DNA from: Tetrapyrgos nigripes
Lineage: Eukaryota > Basidiomycota > Agaricomycetes > Agaricales > Campanellaceae
Direction: 5' to 3'
Length of the DNA stretch: 64,000 nucleotides
Assembly: GCA_013368315.1 (NCBI GenBank)
Contig: JAACJM010000019.1
Span: 620,001 to 684,000, forward strand
Below, piece by piece: positions 1 through 12,027 of the stretch. Numbering within the stretch: position 1 is the stretch's first letter; each line of letters opens with the position of its first letter. A model generated the notes under the pieces. That model ran no database searches, had not been told where the DNA came from, and worked only from the letters and a program-made list of their open reading frames with translations. The translations under genes were made by a program, and so were the position numbers.

Positions 1-202
1 TTGACTGACACCCGTTGTTACCAGGTGCATTGTTGACCACGACACAGAGTGCCCGAAGTGTGCACGAGAGCATGGGGTGATACGAGAGATTAGGAAGAAT
101 AATGAACAGCTTGCGGATCAGCATGACTTGTTCGTATCGGAAGTTCGAGAGGGCGGGTTCAAGACCTTGGCGAATGGGTTCAGTCGTGGTATCTTTCAGT
201 AG
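1..202 (+). CDS. VPS11: VPS11/PEP5, 3' end only
   Basis: This is the last exon of a gene that begins before the window. An intron ends at the AG at 23-24; the exon runs from 25 to the TAG at 200-202 and encodes about 59 residues. The peptide carries the second half of a RING finger (a Cys, then a CPKC pair) followed by a helical tail ending near GFSRGIF. This matches the C-terminus of Vps11, the shared subunit of the HOPS and CORVET tethering complexes that act at endosomes and the vacuole, where a CPxC pair is followed by a charged helix and a Phe-Gly-Arg-Gly-type end. Only the tail is visible, so the call rests on this short stretch. Nothing can be said of the promoter or start. Confidence 0.72.
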
Positions 203-453
203 TACTTATGTGTAGAACGTTCTTGTCATGTCAACTGGCAGAAACACGTTTAGATCGTGTTCGACTCGTGGCTGGGGCGACTTTCGGACTCGGTTAGTAG
301 CGCCAAGTAACGAGTAAAATTAGAGGAATCGGATAGGGGCTTGGCAGTACACCTATTGACCCAAAGCGGAAGTGACTGCAATAGCTGTCAATTCATGTAA
401 CATGTTGAAAAGAGTTGGTTTGGAGTGTGCATTGAATTCTTCCCTTCTCCTCA
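203..453. promoter_or_regulatory. intergenic region, VPS11 3' end / Ca2+-ATPase promoter
   Basis: This 251-bp gap must hold the VPS11 polyadenylation region and the promoter and 5' leader of the Ca2+-ATPase gene. The last 30 bp before the ATG are pyrimidine-rich (TTCCCTTCTCC). I see no convincing TATA box or other named element. Confidence 0.4.
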
Positions 454-3400
454 ATGTCCGCTCACAACGACTCGCCCTCCATCATTATCCAAGCAGAAGT
501 TGACGATCCTGCCTCTCGTCCTACACCAAGAATTACCACAGATGCTACTCTCCTTTCTCCACATTCTCCCGCCTCTCCATCTGCTACAGCTGTCGATGAC
601 TCTTCCTTCATAACCAACGTCCCTCCTTCTCCTACCATCTCAGAACGTTCTTCGGTACATTACGAGCCCACGACCTCTCTCGCTCTCCGCGGCAACAAAC
701 CAGATGCAAAGGGCCTTTCATTCCTTGCTCCCATCGAACACCACAGCACTCATGGCAGAAAGGGCAGTATAAACTCTCTAGCGACTACCACTGAGGCTGG
801 GACAGACCCGGACTATCATTCACTTCGCCCTTCTCACGAAGTCGAGCTCTCTCAGATCAAAACCAACACGACCGATGCGACGCGTGTCACATCTCACTCC
901 CATTTGCGCGACCCCAGCAAGAGCAATTCCAAGGGGAAAGGAAAGGATACTTCTGACGAGGACGAGGACGAGGAGGGTGACCCCAAGTCTCAGCGGGCAG
1001 AACTCCAGCAGGATGTTGAGCTTAACCCTACGCCCTTCCGTTTCAAGCCTTACGAACTCGCTCATATGCTCGATCCAAAGAGTTATGAGGCTCTGAGGGA
1101 TATTGGAGGAGTGAAAAGTCTGCTACGTGGCTTGGGTGTGGACCCAGCGAAGGGTTTGAATTCTGAAAGCTCCACGCCTCTTACACGCGTCAAATCAGTG
1201 GAAGCCAAAGGAGGGATTAATACCCCTGGTGATGCAGGTAGTGGTGAGGGTGCTTCACAACGTCATGATCCTAATCAGGACTCTCAGCACCTTCCTGCTA
1301 TAATGCTCACAGAACCTGATGGTGGAGTCAAGGCCGGCGTTTCACCTTCTCCGTCAGCACCGTCTATAAATGCAGGTGTTGGTGATGACGGGGATGATGG
1401 CTGGGACGAAAAGGGAGCTTTCAATGCGTCTTTGGCTGATCGTCGTCGCGTCTATGGGGAAAATGTTATCCCGGATCGAAAGAGCAAGAGTCTTTTACAG
1501 CTTATGTGGACTGCTGCGAAAGACAAGGTACTCGTCTTGCTTGGAATTGCTGCCGTCGTTTCGCTTGCACTCGGCCTCTTTCAAGACTTTGGCACCCCCC
1601 GTGACCCTGACGAACCTCCAGTAGATTGGGTTGAGGGTGTGGCCATCGTAGTGGCTATCTTGATCGTCGTATGTCTTTTTGTCGTTCTTTGTTTTCTCTC
1701 TCGGCTCACATTTGACAACAGGTCATTGTTGGTTCAGTCAACGACTGGCAGAAGGAACGGCAATTCAAGACATTGAACGATAAGAAGGAGGAACGTGGTG
1801 TTCATGTCATTCGCGCAGGTGTGGAAGTTATCATCGATGTTAAGGAACTGGTTGTGGGAGATATCGCGATTCTGGAACCTGGTGAAATCATTCCTTGTGA
1901 CGGAGTCCTCTTGTCAGGACACAATGTCAGATGTGATGAGAGTGGTGCAACTGGAGAGAGTGACGCTATCAGGAAGGTTAGTTGGGCAGAATGGACCGGA
2001 CTTCGGGAGAAGGAGAAGATCTCTAATAGCGGTATGTTTCGTCAGATGTGACGTCATCGTGATTCTGACTGCTTGTTACCAGATATGGTCGATCCGCATA
2101 GCGAGCTGGCCCACACCGACTGTTTTGTGGTCAGTGGAAGTAAGATTTTGGAGGGTGTAGGTCGTTATATCGTCGTTGCTGTTGGCCAGAAAAGTTTCCA
2201 TGGGAGAATTATGATGGGTACGTCATGGCTTGTATTCGACTTGTTCTGTCGTTTATCGTGCTATCCTCCAGCTCTTCGTGGTGATACAGAAAACACGCCT
2301 CTCCAGCTGAAGCTCAACAACCTGGCGGAATTGATTGCGAAGCTGGGAAGCGCTGCTGGATTGATTCTTTTCACAGCTCTCCTGATCAGATTCTTCGTTC
2401 AGTTAGGTACCAATGACCCTGTCAGGTAAGCCGAAAGAATCCAGTTTCGGGCACTGTGCTTACGAAATGTTCAGGACCTCAAGCGAAAAGGGCATAGCAT
2501 TTGTGAACATCCTCATTATAGCAGTTACTATCATCGTTGTGGCCGTGCCAGAAGGTATTTACCCCTTTGAACCTTGATTGTACTCCTTGTGTTGACAATT
2601 GTCGTGTCAGGTCTTCCTCTCGCCGTGACATTAGCCCTCTCGTTTGCCACGAAACGTATGACCAGTGAAAATCTGCTTGTACGTGTACTGGGAAGCTGTG
2701 AGACCATGGCCAACGCTAGCGTCGTCTGCACCGATAAAACTGGAACCCTAACTCAAAATGTCATGTCCGTCGTCGCTGGCAGCGTCGGGATCCACGCCAA
2801 GTTTGTCAAGAACATCAAAGAGCACGAAGGTCGCACGAATGCCAATGAGCCTGCTGGCGTCGATCCCGGGACCGCACCGAAACCTTCCCGCAAACACGAC
2901 AAGGATTTCTCTCTGGATCAGTCGGAGCTGAATTCGGTTCTTTCCCCTCAATTGCAGGCTCTCTTCAACGAGAGTATCGCAGTGAACAGTACGGCTTTCG
3001 AAGATAGGGATCCATCTACCGGTGAACTGGTCTTTGTGGGCTCTAAGACGGAGACTGCTTTGTTGACGTTGGCGAAGGAGTTGGGATGGAGGGATTACCG
3101 GGCGACACGAGATGAACTCGGCAATGATGATCTTGTCGTACAGATGCTCCCGTTCTCCAGCGAACGCAAGGCTATGGGTGTCGTTGTGAAGACTCCGAAC
3201 GGAAAGTACAGGTTGCACGCGAAAGGAGCTGGTGAGATTCTCAGCAAGAGGTGTACTCGACATGTTGTCGTAGGACGTCCAGGGGAGTCTTCTCAGAATG
3301 GTGGCGAGGTCGAAACTCAGGAGATGGACGAGCTGGCAGCTGATAACATCTCACGGACGATCATTTTCTATGCTAATCAAATGCTCCGTACGATCTCGTT

Positions 3401-5269
3401 GTGCTATAGGGATTTGGAATCATGGCCACCTGCCGGAGCAGAATTGAACGAGGCTGGCGAGGTACGTTCCTTTTTCTTTCAACTTTTTAAATCTATGAAC
3501 TCATTTCACATATGAAGGTGGCTTGGGATGACCTGGCTCGTGACATGACTCTCATCGGAATCACTGGTATCGAAGACCCGCTTCGCGATGGAGTCACTGA
3601 CGCCGTTGCTAAATGTCATCATGCTGGCGTCTCCGTCAAAATGGTCACCGGTGACAATGTCCTCACTGCTCGTTCTATCGCCACTCAATGCGGCATCTTC
3701 ACTAAAGGCGGAATTATCATGGAAGGTCCCGTATTCAGGCAGCTTTCCCAGCCTGAGATGGTTGAGATCGTCCCTCGGCTCCAGGTCCTCGCTCGCTCTT
3801 CTCCCGAAGACAAGAAGATCCTTGTCGAGACCCTCAAGCACCTCGGAGAGATTGTTGGAGTTACTGGTGATGGTACCAACGATGGCCCCGCCCTCAAGAC
3901 CGCGAACGTTGGTTTCTCGATGGGTATTTCCGGAACAGAAGTTGCCAAGGAGGCCTCCGATATCATCTTGATGGACGACAACTTTGCTTCTATCGTGAAG
4001 GCCATCATTTGGGGACGTTGCGTTAACGACAGTGTTCGCAAGTTTTTACAGTTCCAGCTTTCCACCAACGTCACTGCCGTGATCATCACTTTCGTGTCCG
4101 CTGTCGCGTCTGATCAGGAGGAGTCAGTGTTGTCCGCCGTACAGCTTCTCTGGATCAACATCATCATGGATACCTTTGCGGCCTTGGCTCTTGCTACTGA
4201 CCCAGCACACGAGGGACTTCTCGACCGGAAACCCGACAGGAAAACTTCCCCGTTGTTCACGACGGACATGTACAAGCAAATTCTATTCCAATCGTGCTAT
4301 CAGACCGCCGCCATCCTTATTTTCCACTTCCTCGGCAGGCAAATCCTCGGCTTGGAGAATACTGAGCACAACGGCGATGTGGTGAAGACTCTAGTCTTCA
4401 ACGCCTTTGTGTTTGCTCAAATTTTCAACTCCGTCAACTCAAGGCGGTTGGACAAGCATTTGAACATTTTCGAGGGTATTTTGCGGAATCAGTGGTTTAT
4501 TGGGATCACCCTGCTCGGTTGGTTCTCCATTGTTTCTATTTTTTCTCTATTGCTGACAGCTCCCCTCCTCCCCCCAGAAATTGCCGTTCAAATTCTCATT
4601 GTTTTTGTCGGCGGCGCTGCATTCCAGGTAACTCGAGTTGATGGTGAGATTTGGGGCATTTCTCTCGCCCTTGGATGTGTCTCGATTCCGCTTGGTGCCC
4701 TTGTTCGCTTGCTACCGAACGAACCCTTCGAGAGGTTTTTCAGACGAGTAGGCTTGCTTGGGAAATCCGATGAAGAACTTCCAACGTCAAACTTTGACCA
4801 AGAAGGCTGGAATGGAGCTATCTCCCTCGTACGCGACAATCTCAGTACATTTGCAAATCTTAGAGGCGGGAGATTGAGATCGTCCTCCTTTGTGCTCAAG
4901 AGTCGCTCTGCTCGCTTAAGCAGCGATCAAGAACCACTAAAGATGTGCGTAGCTGTCTACTTTTCGTACACGATTGGTTATAATAATGACTGTTTGTCTA
5001 GTTCGTCGCTTCTTACCATGGCGCCTACTCTGATAGCTGGAGCCGTCGCCACACAAGGCTATGTTCAGCAAGGTTCTCTTTCAGATCCGGCGTCTACCGA
5101 CCCGTCGAGATCTTCAGCCGCACTTTGGGAAGGGAAGCTGCAACTGCATCCTGGTGAGTATCCATTTGTCTATTCAGCGGTAGCTTGTAGTAACATGTGT
5201 CCCGCAGAAACCTCGACTGATGACGTTGCCTATAAACGATTTGGCGGTGAACAAAATAAATTGGTCTAG
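454..5269 (+). CDS. PMC1: P-type Ca2+-ATPase, Pmc1 (P2B) type
   Basis: This is a calcium-pumping P2B ATPase, expected in the vacuolar membrane, moving Ca2+ from cytosol to vacuole. Nine exons: 454-1668, 1722-2031, 2083-2217, 2272-2425, 2475-2554, 2611-3461, 3518-4944, 5002-5153 and 5208-5269, giving about 1461 residues. The N-terminal third is low-complexity and acidic. Then come the first membrane hairpin, the CDESGATGES actuator loop, the PEGLPLAV ion-site helix, the phosphorylation motif DKTGTLT (Asp about 673), and the hinge TGDGTNDGPAL (about 1031). C-terminal membrane helices follow. No clear calmodulin-binding tail was identified. The last two introns (4945-5001, 57 bp; 5154-5207, 54 bp) are multiples of three without stops, so retained forms would stay in frame; that makes the extreme C-terminus uncertain. 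The start is the first ATG of the long frame and has no upstream rival in the same frame. Confidence 0.93.
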
Positions 5270-5541
5270 GATGCGCTGAGCGAGAATGACCACGCGTTTT
5301 CTTGGACTCTTCTACGGGCCTTGGGCACTTCAGATTTAATCATACTCAGGCATAAGCAGTAACGGGCTTTAATGTTCAATCACGACTATTATATTCATCT
5401 GTGCATAGAATATAGCTTATTACATAAAGACGTAATCACGAAGTCTGATATTTTTCTCTCGAAGTAACTGCTTGACTGAGGTTAGGGTTTACTTATTCTG
5501 ACTCCTACTTCCGTACAACTTGTATCTCATCTCTATCAGCC

Positions 5542-6868
5542 ATGCGCTATTACGAACAAAAGTATCCAGAAGTCGATGAATTGGTCATGGTGCAAGTCCG
5601 CCAAATCGCGGAGATGGGAGCTTATGTGAAACTAGTAAGACGAAGACCCATCGGTCAATATACGATGAATTCTGACATTTGCGTGTAGCTAGAATACGAT
5701 AATACGGAAGGAATGATCCTTCTATCTGAGCTCTCTAGAAGGCGTATTCGATCAGTTCAAAAACTTATCCGAGTGGGACGAAATGAGGTTGTCGTTGTGC
5801 TTCGAGTCGATAAAGAGAAGGGTATTTTTTTTTTTTTTGGTTTTCATCTTTTTGTTTGTTCCAATCCTGTTCTTTTCTTCAGGGTACATCGATCTTTCAA
5901 AACGAAGGGTATCTCCTGAAGATATCACGAAATGTGAAGAACGGTACATGAAGTCAAAAACTGTCGCATCTATTCTAAGACATGTCGCTTCAAAAATACC
6001 ATCTCTCGACGCGGACGCCAATGATGCTGAAGCCTCTGCACCTACACCTGCTGATAAGGAGAGCAAAAAGGCCAGAAGAGCTGCTCGGAAAGCTGCTGAA
6101 GGGGATGAGATTGTCGATGAAGTACCGGTCTCAACAGGAAACGAAGAAGGGAAACTCGAGATGCTGTACGAGACTATCGCATGGCCTCTTGGAAAAACCT
6201 ATGGGCATCCATATGATGCGTTCAAATTGACGTTGACGTGCGTATAGTCCAAATGATTCACTTTCTAACAACTGACTTTTTATGATACATACATAGCGAG
6301 CCTGATACCGTTTTCTCGACATTGCAAACATCCATGTCCCCTTCAGTGAAATCAGTGCTGATGGCGACGATTGCACGCCGACTGACGCCTCAGCCCATCA
6401 AGTTACGAGCAGATATTGAAGTGACCTGTTACACTCCTGCTGGTATCGATGCAATCAAGAAGGCGCTTCGAGCTGGTGAGAAGGAAAGCAATGAAGCTGT
6501 GCCTATCAAAGTCAAGCTTGTTGCTCCTCCATTATACGTTTTGAGCACCAATGCGACCGACAAGGTGTGTGGTTCGGTGTTAGTTTTTGATGCTACTTTT
6601 GCTCATCATGTCCGTGGTAGTACGCGGCTGTGGATCGGCTAGAGCGTGCAATAGAGTCTATTCAGAGTACAATCGAGGAACAAGGAGGGTCATTGGTAGT
6701 GAAAATGAAGGTATGTTTTCCTTTCATTCGATCCAGAAAGGCTGCTGAGTACTCTCCATCCAGCCGAAAGCCGTGTCGGAGACAGACGAACAAGATCTTG
6801 CTCAGCTCATGGCAAAGGCAGGACAAGAGAATGCAGAAGTATCTGGAGACGAGGACGACGAGGAATAA
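5542..6868 (+). CDS. SUI2: translation initiation factor eIF2 subunit alpha
   Basis: This is the alpha subunit of eIF2, which delivers initiator Met-tRNA to the 40S ribosome and is the target of stress kinases such as Gcn2. Six exons: 5542-5634, 5689-5821, 5883-6237, 6297-6564, 6621-6710 and 6764-6868, giving 347 residues. The S1 domain shows [15 protein letters not shown], and the regulatory loop [13 protein letters not shown] carries Ser47, equivalent to Ser51 of other species. The [12 protein letters not shown] and RLTPQ..K.RADIEV motifs of the helical and C-terminal domains are intact, and the tail is acidic. The protein is longer than yeast (304) or human (315) because of an Ala/Lys/Asp-rich insert of about 45 residues after the RHVASKI segment. 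Intron 2 begins with a long T tract at 5825-5838. The N-terminus is a few residues shorter than usual, but the ATG at 5542 is the only fitting one seen. Confidence 0.95.
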
Positions 6869-6963
6869 ATGTAGATTAGTGTATTTGTGGCTGTACATCA
6901 AACAAAGACATATTTGACTGACGCGTACATCTGGCTGGACGTGCTTTTCTTACTTCCAACACT

Positions 6964-8411
6964 ATGGCAGACGACATTGTCCTCCCCATCCCAAATCTCT
7001 CTGTTCCCCAGAACCTCTTTGTTCTCTCAAATTCTTCTCTCAGTCGCTTACATGACGATTCTCGCAAGCAGTTGCTCAAAATCATCCAGGACGACGGTAT
7101 GTTCCCCAGTGACTGTCCTCGGTGCATCATGCCTATCACAAATTTTGTCAGAAATGGCACCTTACTATCAAGCAATAACGAATCTCCCCAAATCTCCGCT
7201 TCCCCTCGACTCCAAACTTTTGTCTTCCCTTCAGGAAGCCAATGCCGCAACCCTCAAAACTCTAGACGAAACTCTCGCCTCTGCCGAAGCTACCGAAGGA
7301 GAATCGGAGATATCTGATGCTCTCAAAGCTCGTGCCAATTTTCTAACGCGTATCGGAGAGCGGGACAAAGCCATCGAAGCTCAAAAACTTGCTCTGGAGA
7401 AGACTCCCGGCCTGGGCAGCAGAATCGACATAGTCTTGACCCTAATCAGGATTGGCTTCTTTTGGAATGATGAGGAGCTGATAGTATGGGGTCTGGACAA
7501 AGCAGAAAAGTCTGTATTCCGCCCACAAATCCTTGTTCTGTATGTTTCTAACCTCTTACCAGGCTGATCGAGGAGGGTGGCGATTGGGATCGACGGAACC
7601 GTTTGAAGGTCTACCAAGGATTACATTTACTATCTATCCGCCAATTCAAGCGTGCCGGAGAGCTTCTTTTGGACGCACTATCGACATTCACTGCCTCCGA
7701 GTTGTTGGAGTATAATGATTTCGTTGCGTTAACAATCATTGCTGGAGCGTTGACTTTGAGCAGGGTTGACCTCAAAAAGAAGGTACGTTTGATCTGGATT
7801 TCATGTAGAGTGCTCTGACTTTTATTCATGTCTAGTTGATTGGATCCTCTGAAGTAAATGCTGCACTACCCGATTTGCCCATACCTGGTGATTTGGTGAA
7901 GAATTTATACGATTGTCACTATGATAAATTCTTTAAAGCACTAGGTTTGAGCTCTTTCCTACTTGTCTCCCCTGTCACGTCAATCTGACCTCGACGCTAG
8001 CTCTTCTGGAACAGACTCATCTTCTTCCCTCTCGATTACTCTCACCCCACGCTCGGTACTATGTGCGAGAAATGCGTATCCTCGCATACGCGCAGTTGTT
8101 GGAGAGCTATCGTAGTCTGACCTTAGAAAGTCTGGGTCTGGCATTCGGCGTAACTGTAGAGTTCGTCGATAAGTAAGTGATTGTTTACTGTCCTGCTTTG
8201 ACAATGACTGATATTTTCTGATTCAAGCGAACTTTCTCACTTCATTTCTACGGGCCGACTTCACGCTTCTATAGACAAAGTGCATGGCATCGTCGAGACT
8301 ACAAAGACTTCCGAAGCCTGGGGCAAGAAAATCAACCAGTTCGAACAGGTAGTGCGACAAGGGGATGTTCTGCTGAACGAGTTACAGAGGCTAAGCAAGG
8401 TTCTCTATTGA
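6964..8411 (+). CDS. RPN7: 26S proteasome regulatory subunit Rpn7 (PSMD6)
   Basis: This is a lid subunit of the 19S regulatory particle, a PCI-domain protein needed to assemble the proteasome lid in nucleus and cytosol. Six exons: 6964-7096, 7152-7509, 7563-7782, 7836-7944, 8001-8172 and 8228-8411, giving 391 residues. Matches to the family include the EMAPYY segment after the N-terminal helix, a TPR-like repeat region, the near-invariant [38 protein letters not shown], and the winged-helix end with GRL...ID and LL..LQ.LS. Splicing at 7509/7563 uses a non-consensus GTCTGT donor but gives the conserved sequence exactly. The gene lies 95 bp downstream of eIF2alpha on the same strand and is tail-to-tail with the next gene, 93 bp away. 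Confidence 0.94.
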
Positions 8412-8504
8412 CATTCTGTTGGCATGTATACATCTCGAGTCACGGTAGCTTGAGGCGTGTAGATTAGAGGCATTAATCCGATTGTACACTACATTAACTT
8501 GCTT

Positions 8505-11500
8505 CTACTTCCTTCCCTGCCGAGACTGCGTAGCTTGAATAGCATTGGCCCGTTCATCCTTGTAAATACCGACCATGGTCTTTGCGGACCAGGCATCCCC
8601 CCTAACATGAAAGGCCTTTATGAACATCTTGTACAGGGGACGAATATGCCACTCAAAGGATATGTCGCCGGAGAAAGTCGATAACCACTTCATAACTGCC
8701 GAAGGACGATTGGAAGACCCAAACGGTACGTTGTTCTGGTGTCGCCATCGAGGCGCGACGGGGTACCCGCAGCGGACAAAGTCGTCGAAGAGAGCTTGAA
8801 TATTCAAGGAATCGAGAACGACCGTCCACCGAAGCAACGCTCTAACAATGATGTTGACCGTGACTCGATCTTCAGCAAAGTCAAATTCCCGAGCCAAAAA
8901 TACCCTTGTCTTCAGTATTCTCTGTACTGCCCGTTTATTGCGAGTCCTGGAATGTCGTAGATACCGGTTCAGAAAAACATTGCCAAACCATGTCCGAGAC
9001 TCGGTATCCAGGTGTTGTCGAGAACGTTGGAATAAACGTAGGGCATCGCCGGCTCGTCTAGAGTTTAGAAGGAGAAGTAGGGCGAACTTGATGCTGCCAA
9101 TGTCGTTTGCTCTACGTCGTTTCAGCAGGGATAATACCCGAATCGAACTGGACCAATCGGGGTATCTGATTCGGTAATCCACTCTGCGAGCCATCAATTC
9201 AAGGGTTCCATGACGGGCGCCAGCAAAATCGCCGAATACCTTGCGAGCAAGGCGGACAGCTCCACGATGAGCCAACCCAACAACCAGTTTCCTCCTAATG
9301 AAGTCTCGTATTGGTACAGGCGCGTCCTTTAGTAGACGGTATAGACGAACAGCCTGATTAAAGTGACGACGTCGTAGAAGAGCGTGCACTATTATACGAA
9401 AAAAGTGAGGTGTGAAGACCGCGGGATCTGTCTTGTAAATGCTTTTCACAAGATGGACGACGCCGTGAGCGGGACCAGCGTTGACTAGAAGCGGTATTGC
9501 GTATCGGAACGCGGAGTAGTGCTTGGTGTTGAGTTTCGTTTCTTTGTACACATTCGTCATGGTCCTCAAAAGGACTGAGGCAAGACCACGATCCAGGTAT
9601 CGGGAGCGCTGGGCTAGAATGGCCTCCAGAATGGCTTGCAGGACATCCTCCTTCTGTCGCAGGTTGAGTCGTTTGTTTTGTAAAACGGGAACAACCAGAT
9701 CGTATCGAGGAGAGGCGAGGGCACAACTGAATACCACTATGGGCGAGACCGGAAGCGTGAGCGAAACGTGATTATCGGAACAATACACATAGAGCTGGTA
9801 GGCAAGTTTGGGATGTCGGTGGCTCAACTCCTCGACGAGATTCTCGGCAACGACCTGAGGTTCCAGACCGAATGAAACGAGAATATCGCTCCATTGTGGA
9901 CCGTAGTACAGGACAAATGCTTCAGTATAGCAAGCCATCAACCCCTGCACTTGGACACGATCGGCGTGAGTAGAAGCTTCATTCGTTTTCCACAGACCAT
10001 GTGCCACGATATACTCGCGACATTCGTTGAGAAGACCATGGTCACGGATGCGTCCACATAGACGAAGAAAGGAAGACATGATCGCACGATCAACGAAAAC
10101 AGGTCTATCAGTGCTGGCAGACATATGGGTTTTCCATCTCGACCATACGCTTTGTATGATACGTTTCAGAGTATCCATGTGTCCAGAATCCAATGCCATG
10201 CTCTCCAGAAGCCCCAGGGCCAGAACAACGTGCCAGTCCCGTAAAGTGGGGGGGAATGAACTACTGAACAATTTGGCAGCGGGGGAAGAGCCGGTTTTGG
10301 TCAAATGATAGAGCGCGAGAAGGGACAAGTTATTCCAGCATGCTGCAAGAGACTCGTTGGCACCAAGAACGGTCTGAGCTTGCCGACTGGCCCACTGGGT
10401 GACAGACAACGGGACCGGCATGCTGAAAAGAGGGAAGAACGTGGCAGTGAGGGACGCAATGAGCTGTTGGACCTCTAGATTGAGACGAGCATGACGCTTT
10501 GAGTGCTTGTCAAACCGATGAGAAGCAAGGGCTTGTCCTCTACTGGCGGGGTCATTGTCAGGATGGCGCATGGATAACCGAGCTCTCATGGTTTGAACGA
10601 ATTCCAAACTTGCTGAAGGACTGATGGTCTCAACTGGTTGGAGGAATACATTCCAGCAGAGTGCGAGAATACGGGCATGAATGTTTGAGTGGGTCGCCAA
10701 AAGATTGCTGAGATGGTTGATTGCACGCGCCTTGTGCTCCGAGTCCGGTAGAGACATCAAGGTTGCGATATATGGTGCTAAGATCTCGGGTATTTTGGTG
10801 TGCATCCAGATAGCATCATAATGAATGCTTGCATCAGAAAGGGCAGCCAGTGCCTGGTCTGTGAATGACGATGAGATCTAGCTTCTTTCGAGGTAGAATA
10901 GACCAACTCACCGCGAGTCGCTGTACCACTTTTCAGTTGGTGAAACTCATGTACATGCATAGACATGACCCAGTACCTGTCCCCGTCATTTAGGAATTGA
11001 CCCAACCTCAACTTGTCCGCAACAACCTCCGATACAAAAGACCAATGATCCTGTTTCTCTCCGCATAACGACTGCACATATCGGTTCTGGATACGTGGGC
11101 TGGTTGGAGGCAGTGAGATCGAGCCAAAAATGCCAATAATGGCACTGAAGTGAGCAGGTTTGAGAGTCGAGTGCAAATTGTGCGTTTTAATGGACACATA
11201 GAGCGATTTGAGTTGCTCTGGCGAAAGTGGATCCGATGATGATGGAGAAGTGAGAAATTTCTCTAGACGAGCTAATTCATCGTTTCCGTTTCGCGTGCTC
11301 TCGGGAGTTGAATGTTGCCTGGAGCCCGAGCTATCAGGTAGCTGATGAGCAGCAAGTCGTGTAGCAGGAGCGCGACACGTCAAGGCTCGAAACGACTTGG
11401 GAGTCGAGGAAACGATCCGCCGTCCACGTCCGCCCCAAGATTGGACGGTCTTATGGAGGCATCGCAACATTCCATTGCACCAAACGTGGTGGTGCAAAAC

Positions 11501-11518
11501 AGAGGAGAACGCGGTCAC
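8505..11518 (-). CDS. PPR-like helical repeat protein, probably mitochondrial
   Basis: Two exons, complement(10912-11518) and complement(8505-10858), give 986 residues joined across a 53-bp intron. The N-terminus is rich in Arg, Ser and Thr and poor in acidic residues, which looks like a mitochondrial presequence; a second Met at residue 17 (MLRCLHK) could be the real start. The body is almost all helix pairs. Around residues 680-760 there are degenerate 35-residue units of the type HFNQAVRLYRLLKDAP and RGAVRLARKVFGDF, typical of fungal pentatricopeptide-like proteins that process or translate mitochondrial RNAs. I cannot assign an orthologue, and the PPR label rests on pattern, not a search. 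The C-terminal 250 residues are strongly basic, consistent with RNA binding. Confidence 0.7.
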
Positions 11519-12027
11519 AGCTCACAAGTCAAGCTTCACAGTTCACTCCGACATCACATGATCCTGCCGGAGTTTCAAAGTCATGGGACCGTCATCAATC
11601 TCAAATGCAACTTGTAAAAACGAATGAGCTCTGCAATCACTAGCGATTCGTTGCAATATCATTAATTTCTCTCTGTGCTCTAGGCTCTAGTGCGCAGTGT
11701 TTGTTTTTTTTGTCTTTTTTTATTCTTTTTGCCTTTTTTCTCGGCAACTGCCGGATCGTGAGAGTCAACTGTACAGTCTACGAGCGCGTCGATAACGAAA
11801 AATTAGATTTGCAAGTCTTTGAATCACTTCTTCACGTCGCCTTGAAAAATCCATTGGCACTTCTAGGTTTGTCGTTGGTCTTCGCATATGCTTTCCCTAC
11901 TTATGCTGCAAATAGAGGTCAATCGGGAGGCATAAAATTTACCACTTTTTCCTGTACAAGTCAGTACCTACGGTGTCGAGGGCTACACATAATCTCACAT
12001 CTTATTCAGACAACAACTGCTTCAATC
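11519..12027. promoter_or_regulatory. shared upstream region, PPR-like gene / RPP0
   Basis: This 509-bp region lies between two divergent starts. Its main feature is a long pyrimidine tract at about 11698-11745, dominated by runs of T, upstream of the ribosomal protein gene. Such tracts are common in promoters of highly expressed fungal genes. The frame upstream of the RPP0 ATG stays open back to 11701, but its peptide shows no resemblance to P0 and is probably 5' leader, possibly with an intron. Confidence 0.45.

Noticed and set aside
11701..12027. N-terminal extension of ribosomal protein P0
   Set aside because: The open frame upstream of the ATG at 12028 encodes a hydrophobic peptide unlike P0; [12 protein letters not shown] is the universal start.
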